Below are positions 10,860 through 20,993 of a DNA stretch of 64,000 nt, piece after piece. This stretch comes from Solwaraspora sp. WMMA2065 (GTDB taxonomy: Bacteria; Actinomycetota; Actinomycetes; Mycobacteriales; Micromonosporaceae): NCBI RefSeq assembly GCF_030345075.1, contig NZ_CP128361.1:1178001-1242000 (forward strand). The letters run 5' to 3'. A program made the translations under genes and the position numbers. Position 1 is the stretch's first letter, and each line of letters opens with the position of its first letter. A model generated the notes under the pieces. That model was not told where the DNA came from and ran no database searches. It saw only the letters and a program-made list of their open reading frames with translations.

Positions 10860-11674
10860 GCACCGACGAGCAGTCCGACTCGCTCGCCGAGCAGGCGGCC
10901 GCCTGGGTGCCACCGTGGGCGCGGGCCCCCGTACCAGCGGAACATGCCACCGCGCCCGAACCGCAGCCGCCGCCGACCCCCGAGCCTGAACCGGTCCCGG
11001 CGGCGGAGCCGGCCCCCGAGCCGCCGCCGGCGCCCGAGCCGGTGCCAGCCGCTGAACCGCCGCCTACAGCCGGGCCGACACCGGTGGTCGGGCCGTCGCC
11101 GGTCCGACCGGAGGCGCTGGCGCTGCTCGACGACGCCGAGTTGCGCGCCGCGCTCGAAGCGATCCTGCTCGTGGTCGACGAACCCGTCGCCGAGGTGGTC
11201 CTGGCCCAGGTGCTGGAGCAGCCCACCGACCGGATCGCCGCAGTCCTCGCCGACCTCTCCGCCGGCTACACAGCGGCCGGTCACGGCTTCGACCTGCGTC
11301 GGGTGGCTGGCGGCTGGCGGCTCTACACCCGTCCGGAGTACGCGCCGTACGTGGAGCGGTTCGTACTCGACGGGCAGTCGGCACGGCTGACCCAGGCCGC
11401 GCTGGAGACCCTCGCCGTGGTCGCCTACAAGCAGCCGGTGACGCGTGGCCGGGTCTCCGCGATCCGGGGTGTCAACTGCGACGGGGTGATCCGTACCCTG
11501 TTGTCCCGTGGCCTGATCGAGGAGTGCGGCAGCGAGCCGGAGTCCGGCGCCTACCTCTACCGCACCTCGACGCTGTTCCTGGAGAAACTGGGGTTGGACA
11601 GCGTCGAGGAGCTACCCTCGCTCGCGCCGTTCCTGCCCGACGACGTGGAAGAGATTGCCGATGCCCAGCGATGA
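10856..11674 (+). CDS. scpB: Segregation and condensation protein B
   Basis: ScpB partner of the SMC complex. The first ~80 residues are low-complexity Pro/Glu/Ala (PEPEPVPAAEPAPEPPPAPE), then tandem winged-helix domains start at LLDDAELRAALEAILLVVDE and continue with LRRVAGGWRLYTRPEYAPYV, TQAALETLAVVAYKQPVTR and AIRGVNCDGVIRTLLSRGLIE, all core ScpB motifs. The GTG start overlaps the scpA stop by 4 nt. The disordered extension is common in actinobacterial ScpB. Confidence 0.93.
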   Translation: MSTDEQSDSLAEQAAAWVPPWARAPVPAEHATAPEPQPPPTPEPEPVPAAEPAPEPPPAPEPVPAAEPPPTAGPTPVVGPSPVRPEALALLDDAELRAALEAILLVVDEPVAEVVLAQVLEQPTDRIAAVLADLSAGYTAAGHGFDLRRVAGGWRLYTRPEYAPYVERFVLDGQSARLTQAALETLAVVAYKQPVTRGRVSAIRGVNCDGVIRTLLSRGLIEECGSEPESGAYLYRTSTLFLEKLGLDSVEELPSLAPFLPDDVEEIADAQR

Positions 11675-12401
11675 CGACAGCGGTGTACAGCGTCTGCAGA
11701 AGGTGCTCGCCACCGCCGGAGTCGGCTCGCGGCGGGCCTGCGAGGATCTGATCTTCCGACGCCGGGTGACGGTCGACGGACGCATCGCTCAACTCGGCGA
11801 CAAGGTCGACCCGCGTACGGCGGTCATCCACGTCGACGGCGAACGGGTCGTCGCCGACCACCGGCTCGCCTATCTGGCGATGAACAAGCCCCGCGGCGTG
11901 GTTTCCACCATGGCAGACGAAAAGGGTCGTACCGCGTTGTCGGACCTGCTCGACCGGGTTGACCAGCGGGTCTACCACGTCGGCCGACTGGATGCGGACA
12001 GTGAGGGACTGTTGCTGCTGACTAACGACGGCACGCTGGCCCACCGCCTGATGCATCCGTCGTACGGGGTGCCGAAGACGTACCTGTGTGAGATTGCCGG
12101 CCCGGTGCCCCGGGCGGTCGGCCGCCGGCTGCTCGCCGGTGTCGATCTCGACGACGGGCCGGCCAAAGTGGACAAGTATGCGCTGCTGGACACCCTGGGT
12201 CGCACCGCGCAGGTCGAGGTGGTGCTGCACGAGGGGCGCAACCACATCGTGCGTCGGCTGTTCGACGAGGTGGGGCACCCGGTCTCGCGACTGGTGCGGA
12301 CCGCCATCGGGCCGATCCGGCTCGGTGACCTGCGGCCGGGGCGGACCCGGCGGCTGAACAACGCGGAGGTCGCCGCCCTCTTCTCGGCCGTCAGCGACTA
12401 A
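11661..12401 (+). CDS. 23S rRNA pseudouridine synthase, RsuA/RluB family
   Basis: Isomerises a uridine in 23S rRNA. An S4 RNA-binding domain (RLQKVLATAGVGSRRACEDL, ~10-29) is followed by the synthase domain with NKPRGVVSTM and the catalytic Asp motif VGRLDADSEGLLLLTNDG. EGRNHIVRRLFDEVGHPV is motif III. ATG at 11661 is preferred over TTG at 11655 because GGAAGAG at ~11647 is then correctly spaced. The start overlaps the end of scpB by 14 nt. Orthologue by position of Rv1711. Confidence 0.92.
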   Translation: MPSDDDSGVQRLQKVLATAGVGSRRACEDLIFRRRVTVDGRIAQLGDKVDPRTAVIHVDGERVVADHRLAYLAMNKPRGVVSTMADEKGRTALSDLLDRVDQRVYHVGRLDADSEGLLLLTNDGTLAHRLMHPSYGVPKTYLCEIAGPVPRAVGRRLLAGVDLDDGPAKVDKYALLDTLGRTAQVEVVLHEGRNHIVRRLFDEVGHPVSRLVRTAIGPIRLGDLRPGRTRRLNNAEVAALFSAVSD

Positions 12402-12500
12402 CCAGGCATGATGGACCCGGAAAGCGGGCACTCGGCAGGTGCCCTCGTGGATGCTCCCGGGACTGCCGGGGCCGGTGGTACGGAAGAGAGGAAACCGACG

Positions 12501-13181
12501 GTGGCTGAGCAGGCACGGACCGGGCACTTCGTGGTGGCGGTGGATGGTCCGTCCGGATCCGGCAAATCCACCGTTTCCCGGCGACTGGCCGCCGCGACAG
12601 GCGCCCGCTACCTGGACACCGGCGCGATGTACCGGGCAATCACCTGGGCAGTGCTCCGGTCTGGCGTCGACCCGCACGACACGCCCGGGGTCGTCAAGGT
12701 CGCGTCGGACGTCACCTTGACCGTCGGCACCGATCCGGCGGCACCGCACATCAGCGCGGATGGCGTCGCGGTGGACGTCGAGATCCGCAGCCAGGAGGTC
12801 ACCTCCGCAGTGTCCGCGGTGGCGGCCGTGCCGGCGGTACGTGAACGGCTGGTCGCCGAGCAGCGCGCGTTGATCGATCAGCCGTCCCCGATCGTCGTCG
12901 AGGGCCGTGACATCGGCTCCGTCGTCGCACCCGATGCTGACCTCAAGGTCTACCTCACCGCGTCGGCCGAGGCCAGGGCGATGCGGCGCAGCGCCGAGAC
13001 CGCCGCCGACGTAGCGGCGACAGCCGCGGCGCTGGCCCGCCGCGACCGGCTCGACTCGACCCGGGCCGCCGACCCGTTGCAGCAGTCCGCCGACGCGGTC
13101 GAGCTGGACACCACCGGGATGGGCATCGACGAGGTCGTCGACCAGCTCCGCGAGCTGCTCGTAGCCCGGACGACCCGGTGA
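12501..13181 (+). CDS. cmk: (d)CMP kinase
   Basis: Phosphorylates CMP and dCMP to the diphosphates. P-loop [19 protein letters not shown], substrate loop [15 protein letters not shown] and [24 protein letters not shown] are characteristic. GTG at 12501 is chosen because GAGAGGAAA lies just upstream and gives 226 residues, the usual length; an in-frame ATG at 12408 would add a 31-residue non-conserved leader. The stop overlaps the GTG of der (GTGA). Confidence 0.93.
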   Translation: MAEQARTGHFVVAVDGPSGSGKSTVSRRLAAATGARYLDTGAMYRAITWAVLRSGVDPHDTPGVVKVASDVTLTVGTDPAAPHISADGVAVDVEIRSQEVTSAVSAVAAVPAVRERLVAEQRALIDQPSPIVVEGRDIGSVVAPDADLKVYLTASAEARAMRRSAETAADVAATAAALARRDRLDSTRAADPLQQSADAVELDTTGMGIDEVVDQLRELLVARTTR

Positions 13182-14563
13182 GCGCCGAGGCAGTCCCGGA
13201 CGAGCGGACCGGGCCGGCCGCCCCGGTCCCGGTGGTCGCCGTCGTCGGGCGCCCCAACGTCGGCAAGTCCACACTGGTCAACCGGATCATCGGCCGCCGG
13301 CAGGCGGTGGTGGAGGACACCCCGGGCGTGACCCGGGACCGGGTGCCGTACGACGCCAACTGGTCCGGTCGGCAGTTCGTCGTCGTCGACACCGGCGGCT
13401 GGGAGCCGGACGCCCGCGACCGCGCCGCCGCGATCGCCGCCCAGGCCGAAGCCGCGGTGGCCACCGCGGACGTCATCCTGTTCGTCGTCGACGCCACGGT
13501 CGGCTCGACCGATGTCGACGAGGCCGCGGTCAAGATGCTGCGACGCAGCGCCAAACCGGTCCTGCTGGTCGCCAACAAGGCCGACAACATGTCCGTCGAG
13601 TTGGAGTCGGCCGCCCTGTGGTCACTCGGCCTGGGCGAGCCGTACCCGGTCTCGGCGCTGCACGGTCGCGGGTCCGGCGACCTGCTCGACGCGGTCCTCG
13701 ACGCGTTGCCTGATCCGCCGCCGGTCACCGAGCCGGGTGGGCCGCGCGGCCCTCGCCGGGTTGCCCTGGTCGGCCGGCCGAACGTCGGCAAGTCGAGTCT
13801 GCTCAACCGGCTCGCCCGGGAGGAGCGGGCCGTCGTCGACTCCGTCGCGGGCACCACCGTCGACCCGGTGGACAGCATCGTCGAGATCGGCGGTGAACCG
13901 TGGCAGTTCGTCGACACCGCCGGGCTGCGCAAGCGCGCCAACCGGGCCAGCGGCACAGAGTACTACGCCAGCCTGCGCACCGCCGGCGCGATCGAAGCGG
14001 CCGAGGTGGCGGTCGTCCTGCTCGACGCCAGCGAAGTCCTGAGCGAGCAGGACCAGCGGGTGCTGTCGATGGTCGTCGAAGCCGGCCGGGCCCTGGTGAT
14101 CGCGTTCAACAAGTGGGATCTGGTCGACGCCGACCGACGGTACTACCTGGAGAAGGAGATCGAGCGGGACCTCCGGCGCATTCCGTGGGCGATCCGGGTG
14201 AACATCTCCGCCCGGACCGGCCGGTCGGTGGAGCGGCTCGCCCCGGCGCTGCGGACCGCCCTGGCCAGCTGGGAGACCCGTATCCCGACCGGCCAGCTCA
14301 ACCAGTGGATCACCGCCCTGGTGCAGGCCACCCCGCACCCGGTACGCGGCGGCCGCGCACCGCGCATCCTCTTCGCCACCCAGGCCGGCGTGGCGCCGCC
14401 CCGGTTCGTGCTGTTCACCACCGGCCCGCTCGACGCCGGCTACCAGCGGTTCGTCGAGCGCAAGCTGCGGGAGGAGTTCGGCTTCGAAGGCACCCCGATC
14501 GAGGTCACGGTGCGCCCACGCAAGCAGGTGGGTCCCGGCGGGCGGGGCAAGGCCCACGGCTGA
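13178..14563 (+). CDS. der: Ribosome biogenesis GTPase Der (EngA)
   Basis: Tandem-GTPase needed for 50S subunit maturation. Two G domains are visible: [18 protein letters not shown] with DTGGW and NKAD, and [19 protein letters not shown] with DTAGLRKRA and NKWD; a C-terminal KH-like domain follows, ending in [15 protein letters not shown]. 461 aa is typical for actinobacteria. Coupled to cmk by a 4-nt overlap. This closes the conserved pyrG-to-der block. Confidence 0.97.
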   Translation: MSAEAVPDERTGPAAPVPVVAVVGRPNVGKSTLVNRIIGRRQAVVEDTPGVTRDRVPYDANWSGRQFVVVDTGGWEPDARDRAAAIAAQAEAAVATADVILFVVDATVGSTDVDEAAVKMLRRSAKPVLLVANKADNMSVELESAALWSLGLGEPYPVSALHGRGSGDLLDAVLDALPDPPPVTEPGGPRGPRRVALVGRPNVGKSSLLNRLAREERAVVDSVAGTTVDPVDSIVEIGGEPWQFVDTAGLRKRANRASGTEYYASLRTAGAIEAAEVAVVLLDASEVLSEQDQRVLSMVVEAGRALVIAFNKWDLVDADRRYYLEKEIERDLRRIPWAIRVNISARTGRSVERLAPALRTALASWETRIPTGQLNQWITALVQATPHPVRGGRAPRILFATQAGVAPPRFVLFTTGPLDAGYQRFVERKLREEFGFEGTPIEVTVRPRKQVGPGGRGKAHG

Positions 14564-14671
14564 GGCCCGTCGCCGGTATGGCTGCCGTATCTCCCCGGTG
14601 GGGGCCGCGGTGTCCTGGCCGACCGGTGCGCTACGCTGTACCGGCTGCCGCCGGCGCTGTGCCGGCTGGAG

Positions 14672-14745
<74 letters not shown>

Positions 14746-14751
14746 CAGCGT

Positions 14752-14792
14752 GAGGGTTTCCGCAGGTCAGCGACTTGCGGGAGCCCTCTTTT
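14752..14792 (+). terminator. Rho-independent terminator after tRNA-Pro
   Basis: GAGGG (14752-14756) pairs with CCCTC (14784-14788), with an inner CCGCA/TGCGG helix, directly followed by TTTT. Position and U-tract fit intrinsic termination of the tRNA transcript. Confidence 0.8.
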
Positions 14793-14858
14793 CATTGCTT
14801 GGCATGGATGCCCGGTCTGGCGTGCCGCTGTTGGACCACAAAACTCGGGCAGGTTGCC

Positions 14859-15140
14859 ATGGCACTGTTGGATCTTCAGAAGCTGACCGTAGGACTGTCC
14901 CGGACCTGGGCCGGGTCCCTGCGGGACTGGGACCGGTCGCTGCGTTCGGGGAACTATCCGGAGACGACCCGGTACAACTGTCTCCTCGCGGCGGCGCAGC
15001 TGGCGCGGTACCTGGGGGAGCACTCGCCCGACCCGGACGCCGACGACGGCGCCGCCGACCCATGCGTGGTCTGTCTTTCACTTCCACCCGAGGTTGGGAT
15101 GAGGTCCGACAGGGGCGGAGTAGGTAGTTGTCACCCGTGA
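14859..15140 (+). pseudogene. Truncated tyrosine recombinase (phage/ICE integrase), N-terminal part
   Basis: ATG at 14859 opens a 93-codon frame. Residues ~8-60 (WAGSLRDWDRSLRSGNYPET, then TRYNCLLAAAQLARYLGEH) resemble the N-terminal SAM-like core-binding domain of phage-type tyrosine recombinases. The catalytic domain (R..HxxR..Y) is absent and the frame ends in unrelated sequence. It lies 114 nt behind tRNA-Pro, where an integrase gene normally sits, so it looks like the relic of the element that used this tRNA as attachment site. Family call is from residue pattern only. Confidence 0.5.
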
Positions 15141-15371
15141 TCTCCACGCGGAGCGGTTGATGAAACGGATGCCGTAGGTCGAGACAGGCCCGAGCGCGCG
15201 GCTTCCATCACTGGTCAACCCGCGTCCCGGCTGCCACGCCGGCTTGCTCGCACCGCCCGTGACCAGCTCGCTTGCGAATCGGTGCGCTGAAGGTGAGGGC
15301 TAAGGCGTTTATACCGACGCGAAGGCGCCGCCGAGGACGGAAGTCTTGTGCCGAGACGAGAGGGAGCCGCG
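15119..15371. other. Solo IS5-type end and leader region without a gene
   Basis: GTAGGTAGTTGTCACC at 15120-15135 matches, with one mismatch, the left-end sequence of the complete IS5-family element at 39907-39922, and GATC follows in both. This is probably an isolated IS end that cut off the integrase. The rest (15150-15371) has no gene but includes the leader shared with 32101-32172: TAAGG, TACCGACGCGAAGGCG and a purine-rich stretch directly before the ATG. Confidence 0.45.
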
Positions 15372-15611
15372 ATGCCCGTCAGCCCAGTCATCGAAGCCGC
15401 CCAATTGAGCGTTACCTACGGCAAGTTCGACCCCGTCGAGGAGATCTCAACCCATGTCGCGCTCTGGGAGCTCTACGCCCTCCTCGGCACCAACGGGGCA
15501 GGCAAGACCTCGACGATCGAGGTCATCGAGGGTCGTCGGACGGTGTCGGCGGGCACGGTGCGCGACTTCGGCGAAAGCCCCACGGCCCGGCGAACGGTGG
15601 CCGTCACCTAG
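15372..15611 (+). pseudogene. Truncated ABC transporter ATPase (copy 1)
   Basis: About 80 residues of the N-terminal half of an ABC ATPase: a strand-like IEAAQLSVTYGKFDPVEEI, then a good Walker A in LLGTNGAGKTSTIEVIEG. The Q-loop, signature, Walker B and H-loop are missing because a stop comes at 15609-15611 after unrelated residues. It is clearly homologous, with its upstream leader, to the remnant at 32173. It cannot be functional as an ATPase. The intact LLM oxidoreductase follows. Confidence 0.7.
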
Positions 15612-15699
15612 GTGCTCGGCGGCAACGCCTGCGCGCTGAGCATCACCACATCTGGACCAGATGTCGGAGGCAGCCGAGACATTGAAGGAGTCACCCACG

Positions 15700-16770
15700 G
15701 TGGATGCATCGCAGATCGAGTTCGGTATCGACAGTTTCGGTGACCGCCCTCGTGATGACCGGGGGGAAATCGTCTCGCACGCGAAGGCGATCCGCGCGGC
15801 AGTGGCCGAGGCCGTCCTGGCCGACCAGATCGGCATCGACGTGGTCGCATTGGGCGAGCACCACCGGCCGGAGTACGCGATCTCCAGTCCGGAGACTGTG
15901 CTCGCCGGCATCGCGACCGCCACGCAGCGGATCCGGCTCGCGTCGGGAGTGACGGTGCTGTCCTCGGATGATCCGGTGCGGGTGTTCCAGCGCTTCGCCA
16001 CGATCGATGCGCTATCCAGCGGTCGCGCCGAGGTGATCCTCGGGCGAGGGTCGTTCACCGAGTCGTTCCCGTTGTTTGGGTACGACCTGAAGGACTACGA
16101 GGTGCTGTTCGAGGAGAAGATCGACCTGTTTCACCGACTGCTGGACGAGAAGCCGGTGACCTGGGAAGGCACCATTCGCGCCGCCCTGCAGAACGCGGAC
16201 GTCTATCCGAAGACGGAATCGGGACGTCTGAGCACCTGGGTGGGAGTGGGCGGTACGCCGCAGTCGGTGCTCCGCACCGCGCGCTACGGATTCCGGCTCA
16301 TGCTCGCCATCATCGGTGGCGTACCCGATCGCTTTGCTGCGTACGTGGACCTGTATCGACGGGCGCACCAGCAGCTCGGCACGACCGCTGCGCCGGTCGG
16401 GGTGCACTCGCCTGGCTTCGTCGCCGCGACCGACGAGGAGGCCAAGGAGCTGTTCTACCCCGGATACCGGGAGATCCGCGATCGGATCGGCACGTTGCGC
16501 GGTTGGCCGCCGCTCCAGCGGCGGGAGTTCGATGCCGACGTGGCGCACGGCTCGCTGTACGTCGGGTCGGTCGAGACCGTCGCGGCGAAGATCGCCCGCG
16601 CGGTCCGGATGTTGGACGTGGGCCGTTTCGACATGATCTACTCCGCCGCGGGGACAGTCTCCGCCGCGGCGCGGATGCGGTCGGTCGAGCTGTACGGCAC
16701 GCAGGTCATTCCGCGGGTGCGTGAGCTTCTGGCTGAGCAGTCCGCAGCCACGGCGCGGGTTGCACGATGA
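15700..16770 (+). CDS. LLM-class flavin-dependent oxidoreductase (luciferase-like monooxygenase)
   Basis: TIM-barrel flavin (FMN or F420) oxidoreductase of the bacterial luciferase family. FGIDSFGD starts the barrel, followed by [55 protein letters not shown] and, near the end, [13 protein letters not shown], all typical. GTG at 15700 is favoured because AAGGAG lies 9 nt upstream; ATG at 15661 is in frame and would add 13 residues. Its stop overlaps the ATG of the next gene (ATGA), so the two are coupled. Substrate unknown; the neighbour resembles an F420:NADPH oxidoreductase, which hints at F420 use. Confidence 0.88.
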   Translation: MDASQIEFGIDSFGDRPRDDRGEIVSHAKAIRAAVAEAVLADQIGIDVVALGEHHRPEYAISSPETVLAGIATATQRIRLASGVTVLSSDDPVRVFQRFATIDALSSGRAEVILGRGSFTESFPLFGYDLKDYEVLFEEKIDLFHRLLDEKPVTWEGTIRAALQNADVYPKTESGRLSTWVGVGGTPQSVLRTARYGFRLMLAIIGGVPDRFAAYVDLYRRAHQQLGTTAAPVGVHSPGFVAATDEEAKELFYPGYREIRDRIGTLRGWPPLQRREFDADVAHGSLYVGSVETVAAKIARAVRMLDVGRFDMIYSAAGTVSAAARMRSVELYGTQVIPRVRELLAEQSAATARVAR

Positions 16771-17489
16771 CTTCTCGTGTCACAACCGTCGGTATTCTGG
16801 GTGCCGGGAAGGTCGGCACCGTCCTGGCCCGTCTGGCCGTCGCCGCCGGCTATCGCGTCCTCATGGCCGGCTCCGGAGATCCTGAGAGGATCGCACTGAC
16901 CACCGAGGTGCTGACACCCGGCGCCACTGCCGGGTGGCCGACCGAGGTCGCGGCGACCGCGGACGTGGTGATCCTCGCACTCCCACTCAGCAGGCACCGC
17001 AACCTCCCGGTAGACGAATTGAAGGGGAAGCTCGTCGTGGATGCGATGAACCACTGGTGGGAGTCTGACGGCCTCCGCGACACGATCGTCCCGCCCGGCG
17101 TGTCATCGAGCGATGCCGTGCAGCGGTTCCTGCCGGGCGCGCGGGTCGTCAAGGCGCTGAACCACATGGGCTATCACGACCTCGAAGAGGAGGCTCGTCC
17201 CGCAGGGCGGTCCGGGCGCAAGGCGATCGCGGTCGCCGGAGACTCTCCCGAGGACGTGGCTGTGGTGTCACAACTCATCAACGCGTTCGGATTCGACGCC
17301 GTGGCGATCGGCTCCCTCTCGGCCGGTGCCCGCGTCGAGCCCGGGACTGCTGCGTTCGGAGCGAATGTCGAGGCCGCCGAGCTGCGAACCCTCACCACAG
17401 CCTGCCGGGCCGTTCGGGCGCGGCCCTGCAAACAGCTTCCGCGAGAACCTGAGGAGGACAGATGCGGTCAGTCGTTCCCGACTATCTGA
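16767..17489 (+). CDS. NADPH:F420 oxidoreductase-like Rossmann protein, altered C-terminus
   Basis: Begins [22 protein letters not shown], a dinucleotide-binding fold of the F420-dependent NADP reductase family, with DVVILALPL and the later [14 protein letters not shown] and [15 protein letters not shown] typical of that family. The homologous part ends near [11 protein letters not shown] (~17390); the last ~30 residues are Arg/Pro-rich and unlike the family, and the frame runs 28 nt into the glutaminase gene. A small frameshift near 17390 is likely; it may still fold. It presumably supplies reduced cofactor to the coupled LLM enzyme (inference). Confidence 0.75.
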   Translation: MTSRVTTVGILGAGKVGTVLARLAVAAGYRVLMAGSGDPERIALTTEVLTPGATAGWPTEVAATADVVILALPLSRHRNLPVDELKGKLVVDAMNHWWESDGLRDTIVPPGVSSSDAVQRFLPGARVVKALNHMGYHDLEEEARPAGRSGRKAIAVAGDSPEDVAVVSQLINAFGFDAVAIGSLSAGARVEPGTAAFGANVEAAELRTLTTACRAVRARPCKQLPREPEEDRCGQSFPTI

Positions 17490-18747
17490 CTGACGTACTC
17501 GCAGATGTCGAATCGGACACCTCCGGGGAGCCGGCGGGGTACATCCCCGAGCTCGCGGCGGCTGATCCTGAGCGTCTGGCAGCGGTCTTCGCCACGGTCG
17601 ACGGCACGGTCCATGGTGCCGGCGACCCTGACGTCGCGTTCACGATCCAGTCGATCTCGAAGCCTTTCGTGTACGCGATGGCGCTCTCCGATCGCGGCTT
17701 TGATCGAGTGCTCGCCAAGGTCGGGGTCGAGCCATCCGGGGAGGCGTTCAACGAGATCTCCTTGGAGAACGACACGGGGCGCCCTCGTAATCCGATGATC
17801 AACGCCGGCGCGATCACCGCTCACTCACTTACCGGTCCGGAAAACGTGACGCCCGTCGAGCGGGTCGACCGCGTCGTCCAGGGGCTTTCGGCGTTCGCTG
17901 GCCGTCAGCTGACAGTCGACGAGACGGTGTGCGCATCCGAGATGGAGAACGCGCACCGCAACCTTGCCATCGCGTACATGCTCCGCAGCCACGGCATCCT
18001 CACCGAGGACCCAGGGCCGTCGTCGATGGCTACATCCGTCAGTGCTCGGTCCTCGTGACCACCCGGGATCTGGCGATGATGGCGGCGACGCTGGCCAACC
18101 GCGGGGTGAATCCCCTGTCGGACGAGCAGGTGGTGGACGGGGCGGTGGTGCGTCAGGTCCTGAGCGTCATGGCCACCTGCGGGATGTACGACGCCGCCGG
18201 CGACTGGGCCACGCAGGTCGGCATTCCAGCGAAGAGCGGTGTGGCCGGGGGACTGATCGGTGCACTCCCCGGTCAGCTCGGCATAGCCACTTTCTCGCCA
18301 CGACTGGACAGGCACGGCAACAGTGTTCGCGGAGTGTCGCTGTTCGAGCGGTTCTCGGCAGACATGGGACTGCATGTGATGGAGGTCCCGCCTGCGGCGC
18401 GCGCGGTCGTGCGTTCCAATCGGGTACGGGGTGACGGAGCGGACGCGACCCGGGTTCTCCGGCTGCAGGGCGGAATCCACTTTGCGGGAGCAGAACGGAT
18501 CGTGCGCGAGGTCGTGGAGAGCGCGCCTTCGGAGCCCCGAGTGGTCCTCGACGTCTCCCTGGTGCACTCTATCGACGACGTGTCCCGACGAATGCTCCTG
18601 GAAGTCGCGCGTCGGCTCCGCCTGAACGGTCACGAAGTCTATCTCGTAGATCCGGAGATGATGATCCCGGACCCCGACCCTGGCGACGGGGTCCGGCTCG
18701 CGGTCATCGATGTCATTGCTCAATTGCGACCAGGAAGGACATCATGA
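17462..18747 (+). pseudogene. Glutaminase with C-terminal STAS domain, interrupted by a frameshift
   Basis: Glutaminase (glutamine to glutamate and ammonia) in two frames. The first frame (17462-18058) carries the serine-dependent glutaminase N-half: AFTIQSISKPFVYAMAL with the catalytic S-x-x-K, then FNEISLENDTGRPRNPMINAGAI. Near 18014-18024 the frame shifts: TEDP is followed in the other frame by VVDGYIRQCSVLVTTRDLA, MMAATLANRGVNPLS and IPAKSGVAGG. The end (from ~18440) is a STAS domain (VVLDVSLVHSIDDVSRRMLL). A missing base in CCAGG.GCC explains it. Either a recent pseudogene or an assembly error; the rest is well preserved. GAGGA before ATG 17462 supports the start. Confidence 0.85.
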
Positions 18748-19469
18748 CCGCGAGGATCATCGAGAAGCCCGACTTTACCGGGCTGCATGCGATGTATATC
18801 AACTGCACCCTCAACCGTTCCCCCGGCCGGAGCCACACCCAGGGGTTGATCGACCGCAGTGTGGCGATCATGGCGGCGAACGGGGTCAGCGTGGACCAGA
18901 TTCGCGCCGTCGACCACGACATCGCCACCGGCGTGCGACCGGACATGACCGAGTACGGGTGGGACACCGACGAATGGCCCGCGTTGCTGACCCGGGTGCT
19001 GGCAGCCGACATCCTGGTCATCGCCGGTCCGATCTGGCTCGGCGACAACAGTTCGGTGACCCGCCGGGTGATCGAGCGGCTCTACGGCTACTCCGGTGTA
19101 CTCAACGAGCAGGGTCAGTACGCCTACTACGGGCGGGTCGGTGGCTGCCTGCTCACCGGCAACGAGGACGGCCTGAAGCACTGCGCCATGAATATCCTCT
19201 ACAGCTTGCAGCACATCGGCTTCACCATCCCGCCGCAGGCCGATGCGGGTTGGCTCGGCGAGGTCGGTCCCGGCCCGTCCTACCTCGACGCGGGTTCTGG
19301 CGGGCCGGAGAACGACTTCACCAACCGCAATACCGCGTTCATGACCTACAACCTGCTCCACCTCGCGTCGATGATCCGTCGTGCCGGCGGGTTCCCGGCC
19401 TACGGCAACCAACGCACTGTCTGGGACGCAGGAGTCTATCCGGACACGGCCAATCCCGAGTACCGCTGA
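18744..19469 (+). CDS. Flavodoxin-like NAD(P)H-dependent oxidoreductase
   Basis: A flavodoxin-fold protein: MYINCTLNRSPGRSHTQGL is the phosphate-binding loop region, IRAVDHDIATGV the second strand, ILVIAGPIWLGDNSSVTRRV the FMN isoalloxazine loop, and YYGRVGGCLLTGNEDGLKH a further conserved block. 241 aa. ATG at 18744 has AGGAAGG 6-8 nt upstream and overlaps the glutaminase stop by 4 nt, so it belongs to the same transcript. Such enzymes reduce quinones, azo dyes or iron with FMN; the substrate here cannot be read. Confidence 0.82.
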   Translation: MTARIIEKPDFTGLHAMYINCTLNRSPGRSHTQGLIDRSVAIMAANGVSVDQIRAVDHDIATGVRPDMTEYGWDTDEWPALLTRVLAADILVIAGPIWLGDNSSVTRRVIERLYGYSGVLNEQGQYAYYGRVGGCLLTGNEDGLKHCAMNILYSLQHIGFTIPPQADAGWLGEVGPGPSYLDAGSGGPENDFTNRNTAFMTYNLLHLASMIRRAGGFPAYGNQRTVWDAGVYPDTANPEYR

Positions 19470-19516
19470 CCCGACGACCGTCACCTCTCGTGACAGCGCC
19501 AAGGATGTGAGTAGCG

Positions 19517-20458
19517 ATGACCATTTCGGCAACGACGAGCTGGCCGAGCCTGCGGGTCTCGGACTGGACCGACACGCGTGACACCCTGCACATGTGGACC
19601 CAGATCGTGGGCAAGATCCGCATGGCGCACGCTCCGTTGGTCAATCACTGGTGGCAGGTGACCCTGTACGTGAGCCCACGCGGGTTGACGACGTCCGCCA
19701 TCCCGTACGGCACGGGAGCCTTTGAGATCGAGTTCGACTTCATCGGCCATCGGCTCGACGTGCGCACCAGCAACGGCGGCGTGCGGAGTCTTCCGCTCCG
19801 GCCGATGCCGGTCGCCGAGTTCTACTCGCGGGTCATGGCCATGCTCGACGAACTCGGGATCGAGGCGCCGATCCGGCCGCATCCCAACGAGGTCGACCCG
19901 GCGATCCCGTTCGCCGAGGACCACCACCACGCCTCCTACGACGGTGAGGCCGCCGCCCTGTTCTGGCGGCAGCTGTTGCAGGCGAACCGGGTGATCGGCG
20001 AGTTCCGGTCGCATTTCGTGGGCAAGGTCAGCCCGGTGCACTTCTTCTGGGGCGGGATGGACCTCGCCTGCACCCGCTTCTCCGGCCGGTCGGCCCCGCC
20101 GCACCCCGGCGGAGTGCCGAACTGCGGAGACTGGGTCATGGTCGAGGGCTACTCCCGCGAGCTGTCCAGCTGCGGGTTCTGGCCCGGCGGCGGTGAGGAA
20201 GGCGCCTTCTACTCGTACGCCTATCCCGCACCCGACGGGTTCGCCGAGCAGCCGATCGGACCCGACGGCGCGTACTTCAGCGCTGAGTTCCAGCAGTTCC
20301 TGCTGCCGTACGAGGCTGCCCGCGCCGCACCGAATCCGGACCGCGCGGTCGCTGAGTTCCTCCGCAGCACCTACGTGGCCGCCGCAGACCTCGGGGGCTG
20401 GGACCGCTCCGCCCTGGAGGACGACCCGTTTCGTTGGCACCGAACCTCTGCTCGGTGA
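19517..20458 (+). CDS. DUF5996 family protein
   Basis: A 313-residue soluble protein with the DUF5996 pattern: WPSLRVSDWTDTRDTLHMWTQ at the start, HAPLVNHWWQVTLYVSPRGL, FEIEFDFIGHRLDV, and the central SHFVGKVSPVHFFWGGMDLA followed by TRFSGR. No catalytic site is established for the family. The many conserved His/Trp/Asp residues could make a small-molecule or metal pocket (inference). It follows the flavodoxin-like gene by 47 nt. Confidence 0.8.
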   Translation: MTISATTSWPSLRVSDWTDTRDTLHMWTQIVGKIRMAHAPLVNHWWQVTLYVSPRGLTTSAIPYGTGAFEIEFDFIGHRLDVRTSNGGVRSLPLRPMPVAEFYSRVMAMLDELGIEAPIRPHPNEVDPAIPFAEDHHHASYDGEAAALFWRQLLQANRVIGEFRSHFVGKVSPVHFFWGGMDLACTRFSGRSAPPHPGGVPNCGDWVMVEGYSRELSSCGFWPGGGEEGAFYSYAYPAPDGFAEQPIGPDGAYFSAEFQQFLLPYEAARAAPNPDRAVAEFLRSTYVAAADLGGWDRSALEDDPFRWHRTSAR

Positions 20459-20652
20459 AGACCACCAAGGTGATCGCACGACCGCCGCGTTACCCCTGCG
20501 AACACGACTGGCGGCAACCGGTGGTACGGCCGGCGGTCGAGCCGTATGACGCCTCTGGGAGACAGATGCTCGCCGGAGACGGCGGAAGCGACCTCTGACC
20601 TGGCCGCCGCGCCGGTCCGCCCGTATCAGAGATGAGAGCTGATGGAGGACAC
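20459..20652. other. Intergenic region without a recognised gene
   Basis: 194 nt between the DUF5996 gene and the GNAT gene. No coding potential was recognised. GGAGG at ~20645, just before ATG 20653, is the ribosome-binding site of the next gene. Confidence 0.3.
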
Positions 20653-20961
20653 ATGGTAGTTAATGTGAAGGATGTCCCCGAAGCCAAGCAGTACGAGGCT
20701 CGGGTCGAGGGAGAGTCCAAGGTTGCGGGTATCGCGCAGTACATCCGGACCAAGGAACTCATCGCGTTCGTGCACACCGAGGTCCCGCCGGAGTACGAGG
20801 GCAGGGGAGTGGGGACGGCCCTTGCCCGCGCCGGCCTCGACGAGGCCCGCGCCGCAGGCCTGCTGGTCCTGGCCACCTGCCCGTTCTTCGCGGGGTGGAT
20901 CGCGCGGCACCCCGAGTACCAGGACCTGGTGTACCAGTCCCGCAGCAGAGTCACCGACTGA
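20653..20961 (+). CDS. GNAT-like N-acetyltransferase, YjdJ type
   Basis: A 102-residue minimal GNAT protein. The core is IAFVHTEVPPEYEGRGVGTALARAGLDEA, in which EGRGVGTAL is the acetyl-CoA pyrophosphate loop, followed by LLVLATCPFFAGWIARHPEY, the signature of the short YjdJ/GCN5-related group. GGAGG lies 4-8 nt upstream of ATG 20653. Substrate unknown. It is usually found beside Fe-S (Fer4_19/CDGSH) proteins, as here. Confidence 0.88.
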   Translation: MVVNVKDVPEAKQYEARVEGESKVAGIAQYIRTKELIAFVHTEVPPEYEGRGVGTALARAGLDEARAAGLLVLATCPFFAGWIARHPEYQDLVYQSRSRVTD

Positions 20962-20993
20962 ACAGCAGGGCGCGGCAACGATGGAGAGGCGAC

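Noticed and set aside
7602-10913. Very long minus-strand open frame (about 1100 codons) opposite xerD, parA and scpA
   Set aside because: It is the GC-rich antisense shadow of well-conserved genes; composition is His/Gln/Arg/Gly-rich with no family motif.
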